A DNA stretch of 64,000 nt, taken from NCBI GenBank assembly GCA_963827595.1, contig CAWHBT010000013.1, forward strand, positions 1-64,000. Reading direction: 5' to 3'. Positions 62,528 through 64,000 of the stretch are shown here, piece by piece (within the stretch, counting starts at the first letter, position 1; each line of letters begins with the position of its first letter). A program made the position numbers and the translations under genes. Under the pieces are notes generated by a model. The model was not told the DNA's origin. It ran no database searches and was given only the letters and a program-made list of their open reading frames with translations. The stretch comes from DATEDA01 sp963827595 (lineage in GTDB: Bacteria; Pseudomonadota; Gammaproteobacteria; Burkholderiales; SG8-39).

Positions 62528-64000
62528 ATGATCAGGCTTCTTCGCTTTTCCCCTTCCAGGCTGGGGCTTGGTTACATCGCACTCAGCGTGCTGGCGCTTG
62601 CCTTGTTCGCGGTCCCGCTCTGGTCTGCCTGGCGCGTCAACCTCGGGACCTTCAGGGCCTACGTTCAGGGAGAGGACGTGCAAAGGCTCGTGGACGTCTT
62701 CGACCGCGAAGGCGCAAAGGGGCTTGCTGCCGCGATGGAGTCACAGGTGAGAGATCTGCCTGGTGACGAAATCATGATCCTCGCCGACGCGTCGAAATCG
62801 CGGCTCGCCGGCAATCTGCCCGCGTGGCCACCGCAGGTCCCCGACGCGCCCGGAACGTACGGACTCGTCATTGACATCGGTGGCGGAGCAACGATGCGAG
62901 TCGTTGCCTTGCATGCCAAGTTGCCGGGCGGATACCACCTCCTGAGGGGCCGTGAGAGCGTTCTCTTCCAGTCGTTCATCGAGCGCTTCTGGTACGGGAT
63001 TGCCGGCGCCGTGACCATCGTCCTGGTGATGGGTGCCGGCATCGGGTGGCTGATCCATCGTGCGCTTCTCGCAGAAGTGAATGAAATCAGCCGCACTGCG
63101 TCGGCCATCGCCGAAGGCGACCTTTCGCGCCGTCTGGCAGCAAGCAGCGGGTCGCCCGAGCTCGACACTCTGGCGCGAACCGTCAACGACATGGTTGCGC
63201 AGCTCGCCAGGCAAAACGTGCAATTGGAGGACGAGATCGCCGTTCGCCGGCAGGCGGAGCAGGCGCTTCATCGCGCTCACGACGAGCTTGAGGGCGTGGT
63301 CGCGCAACGAACCGGGGAACTGGCGCGCGCGAACGAGTCCCTGCGGCTGTCCGAAGAGCGATACGCCCGCGCCCTGGACGCCTCGGACGAGGGTCACTGG
63401 GAGCTGAACGTCTCGACGGGCGAGATATTCGTCTCGGCGCGCATGAAACAGATCTTCGGTCTCGCTGCGGACACGCGCTTCCCCGACCACGCGGAGTATG
63501 TCGCGCGGGCGCCGTTCTATCCGGACGACCGCCAGCGCGTGCTCGGCACCTTTCAATCACTCCTCTCGGGCGAATCGGAGCGCTACGAGATGGAGTACCG
63601 CATCGTCCCGCAGCCGGGCGAGATCCGCTGGGTGCGCTCGCGCGCGAAAGCGTTCCGGGACGAGCGGGGCGTCACGACTCGGATGAGCGGCTCGCTGACC
63701 GACATCACCGACCGCAAGCGAGCGCAGGAAGCCTTGCAGGCGAGCGAGGAGCGCCACCGCGCAGTCGTGGAGAGCCAGACCGAGCTCGTCTGCCGCTACC
63801 TGCCGGACACAACGCTGACCTTCGCGAACGAGGCCTACTGCCGGTTCTTCGGCCGGCGACGCGAAGAGCTGATCGGACGGAGTTTCCTGGAGGTGATCCC
63901 GGAGCCGGCCTGGCCGGCGGTGTTGAACCAGGTGGCATCGCTGGTGAAGGATCCCCGGGTGTGCACTTATGAGCACGAGGTGGTGCGGGCTGATGGGACC
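62528..64000 (+). CDS. PAS/HAMP sensor histidine kinase (3' end outside window)
   Basis: 491 codons, open at the right edge. Transmembrane helix 1 (residues about 12-33), periplasmic domain to 155, helix 2 about 160-182, HAMP (VNEISRTASAIAEGDLSRRL), coiled coil, PAS 1 (EERYARALDASDEGHWELNV to LTDITDRKRAQEAL) and the start of PAS 2 (ESQTELVCRYL, EAYCRFFGRRREELIG). Kinase core lies beyond the window. PAS 1 resembles PAS repeats of the left-end kinase. Likely partner of the flanking regulators. Confidence 0.9.
   Translation, partial: MIRLLRFSPSRLGLGYIALSVLALALFAVPLWSAWRVNLGTFRAYVQGEDVQRLVDVFDREGAKGLAAAMESQVRDLPGDEIMILADASKSRLAGNLPAWPPQVPDAPGTYGLVIDIGGGATMRVVALHAKLPGGYHLLRGRESVLFQSFIERFWYGIAGAVTIVLVMGAGIGWLIHRALLAEVNEISRTASAIAEGDLSRRLAASSGSPELDTLARTVNDMVAQLARQNVQLEDEIAVRRQAEQALHRAHDELEGVVAQRTGELARANESLRLSEERYARALDASDEGHWELNVSTGEIFVSARMKQIFGLAADTRFPDHAEYVARAPFYPDDRQRVLGTFQSLLSGESERYEMEYRIVPQPGEIRWVRSRAKAFRDERGVTTRMSGSLTDITDRKRAQEALQASEERHRAVVESQTELVCRYLPDTTLTFANEAYCRFFGRRREELIGRSFLEVIPEPAWPAVLNQVASLVKDPRVCTYEHEVVRADGT

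Noticed and set aside
1..64000. tRNA, rRNA, CRISPR arrays, insertion sequences, prophage genes
   Set aside because: I looked for GGTTCGAATCC-like arms, spaced repeats and transposase or integrase motifs and found none convincing.

Overview
The window looks like a chromosomal segment of a high-GC betaproteobacterium, probably Burkholderiales-like. The base composition is strongly GC-rich by eye. It carries two intact 'Bug' tripartite-tricarboxylate receptors and the tail of a third, three Liv-type branched-chain-amino-acid-like ABC transport systems, several Rieske, cupin, FAD and VOC aromatic-degradation enzymes, and a GRPKGE-type short ORF. I see no rRNA, tRNA, CRISPR or insertion sequence. 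Placement is inferred from gene content only. About a dozen otherwise good genes carry frameshifts, densest at 52.1-53.3 kb, so base-level errors (draft or metagenome assembly) are likely and the broken genes should be read with that in mind.

Layout. 1-4.7 kb: an eight-PAS histidine kinase (minus), a decayed receiver and a truncated OmpR-type regulator. 4.7-8.1 kb: secreted or periplasmic proteins (DUF6130, cytochrome P460, alpha/beta hydrolases, a thioredoxin-like protein). 8.2-10.2 kb: alkylation repair (Ogt and an Ada-AlkA fusion). 10.3-16.2 kb (minus): an aromatic or xenobiotic cluster (VOC dioxygenase-like, FAD monooxygenase, amidohydrolase, Bug receptor, GST). 16.3-28.3 kb: a Liv ABC transporter plus SDR (plus strand) facing a Rieske oxygenase/cupin/OCD/FAH operon with a LysR regulator (minus). 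The two operons share a near-identical inverted-repeat operator about 110-120 bp upstream of their first genes. 28.4-30.4 kb: PdxA-like dehydrogenase and Bug receptor. 30.6-33.8 kb: ECF sigma, ferritin-like protein, cytochrome c, di-heme peroxidase-like protein. 34.1-40.0 kb: second Liv operon plus an LVIVD-repeat protein. 40.0-43.9 kb: small genes, DAO-type oxidase, VOC protein, Crp/Fnr regulator.

44.1-56.9 kb is a one-direction cluster: third Liv transporter, acyl-CoA ligase, acyl-CoA dehydrogenase, MaoC hydratase, DUF445 protein, PHA synthase and PHA depolymerase. Together these could import or activate an acyl substrate, desaturate it, hydrate it to an (R)-3-hydroxyacyl-CoA, polymerise it and recycle the polymer. 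57.1-61.1 kb holds DUF1488, a TerC-UBP-zinc-finger ORF, a small secreted protein, YqgE, a Gfo/Idh dehydrogenase and remnants of UgpC and YqgE.

61.2-64 kb repeats the left-end signalling module in inverted orientation: OmpR regulator (minus), degenerate receiver (plus), PAS kinase (plus). The two window ends are therefore diverged inverted paralogues of one another, with the left copy partly decayed. Most promising for follow-up are the LysR/shared-operator aromatic regulon (16.3-28.3 kb), the fatty-acid-to-PHA cluster, and the paired signalling modules.
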